A stretch of 7,793 nt of DNA, taken from positions 1-7,793 of the forward strand of contig CAYRIF010000181.1 of the NCBI GenBank assembly GCA_964424205.1. The letters run 5' to 3'. Shown piece after piece: positions 7,348-7,793 of the stretch (within the stretch, counting starts at the first letter, position 1; each line of letters begins with the position of its first letter). The notes below the pieces were generated by a model. That model was given only the letters and a program-made list of their open reading frames with translations. It did not search any database and was not told where the DNA came from. A program made the position numbers and the translations under genes. This DNA is from CAYRIF01 sp964424205. Its GTDB lineage: Bacteria; Bacteroidota; Bacteroidia; Cytophagales; Cyclobacteriaceae.

Positions 7348-7362
7348 GATGGAATCTCCATT
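7348..7362 (+). terminator. Small hairpin after the sulfotransferase gene
   Basis: ATGGA (7349-7353) and TCCAT (7357-7361) pair around ATC, with a flanking G-T wobble, 21 bases after the sulfotransferase stop. It is followed by TGTGTTAATATT rather than a true T-run, so it would be a weak terminator at best. Confidence 0.2.
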
Positions 7363-7615
7363 GTGTTAATATTGCTGTGCTAAATTACTCGCGTTAGATT
7401 TCGTGCTTGTAGGAAAGATTTATTTCATTGTTGAGGGATCAAATTTATCAGTAAAAAGTAAAAGGATAATTTTAGCTTATCTACCCCAAAATTAGGTAGG
7501 AATTTTTAGTTTTAATTGATTTTTTAGCATTTAAGCCTATAATTATTCATTTGTAGGGTTATATGCGCTAGCCTTATCCCCATATATGCAGACATTTGAC
7601 TCCGAAAATAGCATG

Positions 7616-7645
7616 AAAATAACCCAAAAAGGGGGAATTATTTTT
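7616..7645 (+). terminator. Bulged hairpin with T-run upstream of the last gene
   Basis: AAAATAACCC (7616-7625) can pair with GGG (7633-7635) and TTATTTT (7638-7644), leaving an AA bulge and an AAAAAGG loop. The 3' arm runs into T's, giving a terminator-like shape. It lies 290 bases after the previous gene and about 35 bases before the candidate promoter of the next. The stem is mostly A-T, so chance is a serious alternative. Confidence 0.3.
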
Positions 7646-7679
7646 GAGTATTTTACTTTTTCTTAACAAAAAATTGATG

Positions 7680-7687
7680 TAAGTTTG
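7680..7687 (+). promoter_or_regulatory. Candidate -7 promoter element for the last gene
   Basis: TAAGTTTG matches the Bacteroidota TAnnTTTG -7 element exactly, 38 bases before ATG 7726. No good TTTG -33 element sits 19-21 bases upstream (that position reads roughly CTTTTTCTT), so the match is partial. Confidence 0.4.
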
Positions 7688-7725
7688 TTCGTTAAATTAT
7701 TTTATTCACTATATAAACCTTAAAT

Positions 7726-7793
7726 ATGAAGAAGATTCTACTAATCACTTTCATGTTTGTGACGGCTTTGGTAACACAAAGTTGGGCGCAAGA
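7726..7793 (+). CDS. N-terminus of an exported protein, probably SusC/RagA-type TonB-dependent receptor (3' end outside window)
   Basis: Only 22 codons and two bases are present. They encode MKKILLITF, a hydrophobic core (MFVTALVTQ) and SWAQ. This is a Sec/SPI signal peptide with two N-terminal lysines and a cleavage site around Ala-Gln; no lipobox Cys is present in the visible part. The MKKILL...AWAQ form is very common at the start of Bacteroidota SusC/RagA outer-membrane receptors, which import glycans or other large nutrients together with a SusD lipoprotein. The long upstream gap with a candidate promoter fits the first gene of a new transcription unit. That the protein is exported is well supported; the SusC assignment is a resemblance only, since the carboxypeptidase-like, plug and barrel domains lie beyond the window. 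Confidence 0.55.
   Translation, partial: MKKILLITFMFVTALVTQSWAQ

Larger units (their letters stand above)
7327..7725. other. 399-base intergenic region with possible hairpins and promoter, no gene seen
   Basis: I find no convincing ORF on either strand and no tRNA-like fold. The region is AT-rich. It contains a small hairpin after the sulfotransferase stop, a weak dyad CTACC (7481-7485)/GGTAG (7495-7499), a longer bulged hairpin with a T-run near 7616-7645, and a Bacteroidota -7 element at 7680-7687. It most likely holds the end of the upstream operon and the control region of the truncated last gene. Confidence 0.6.

Noticed and set aside
7349..7369. Short ATG frame after the sulfotransferase
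   Set aside because: It encodes only six residues before TAA, with nothing to suggest translation.

Overview
The window reads as an ordinary chromosomal stretch of a Bacteroidota organism, most likely of the Cytophagales type; the genus cannot be told from this sequence. The reasons are the AT-rich composition, AT-rich start regions that mostly lack Shine-Dalgarno sequences, two matches to the Bacteroidota -7 promoter element TAnnTTTG, and a truncated last gene whose signal peptide resembles SusC/RagA-type TonB-dependent receptors. All seven genes lie on the + strand. I see no rRNA, tRNA, CRISPR array, insertion sequence or integration scar.

Layout: the C-terminal end of a NUDIX hydrolase (3-155); a complete MATE-family cation-coupled exporter starting at GTG (206-1528); gatC, the small subunit of the Asp/Glu-tRNA amidotransferase, with its own likely promoter and a strong 3' inverted repeat (1642-1929). 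Next comes a tight three-gene run: a 1000-residue protein with about 11 membrane segments fused to a TPR-type helical domain (2058-5060), a two-domain ChrA-family anion transporter (5065-6294), and a PAPS-type sulfotransferase starting at TTG (6307-7326). A 399-base gap with possible hairpins and a promoter follows, then the first 22 codons of a secreted or outer-membrane protein (7726-7793).

The first genes look like housekeeping and general efflux functions with no visible link to one another. The part most worth attention is 2058-7326. The gaps are only 4 and 12 bases, and an unusually good ribosome binding site for chrA lies inside the last codons of the TPR gene. The pairing of an oxyanion (chromate/sulfate) transporter with a sulfotransferase suggests a sulfur-related unit, possibly sulfation of a cell-surface or secreted molecule, with the membrane-TPR protein as an uncharacterised partner. 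That link is inference from gene order; nothing in the sequence proves a shared substrate.
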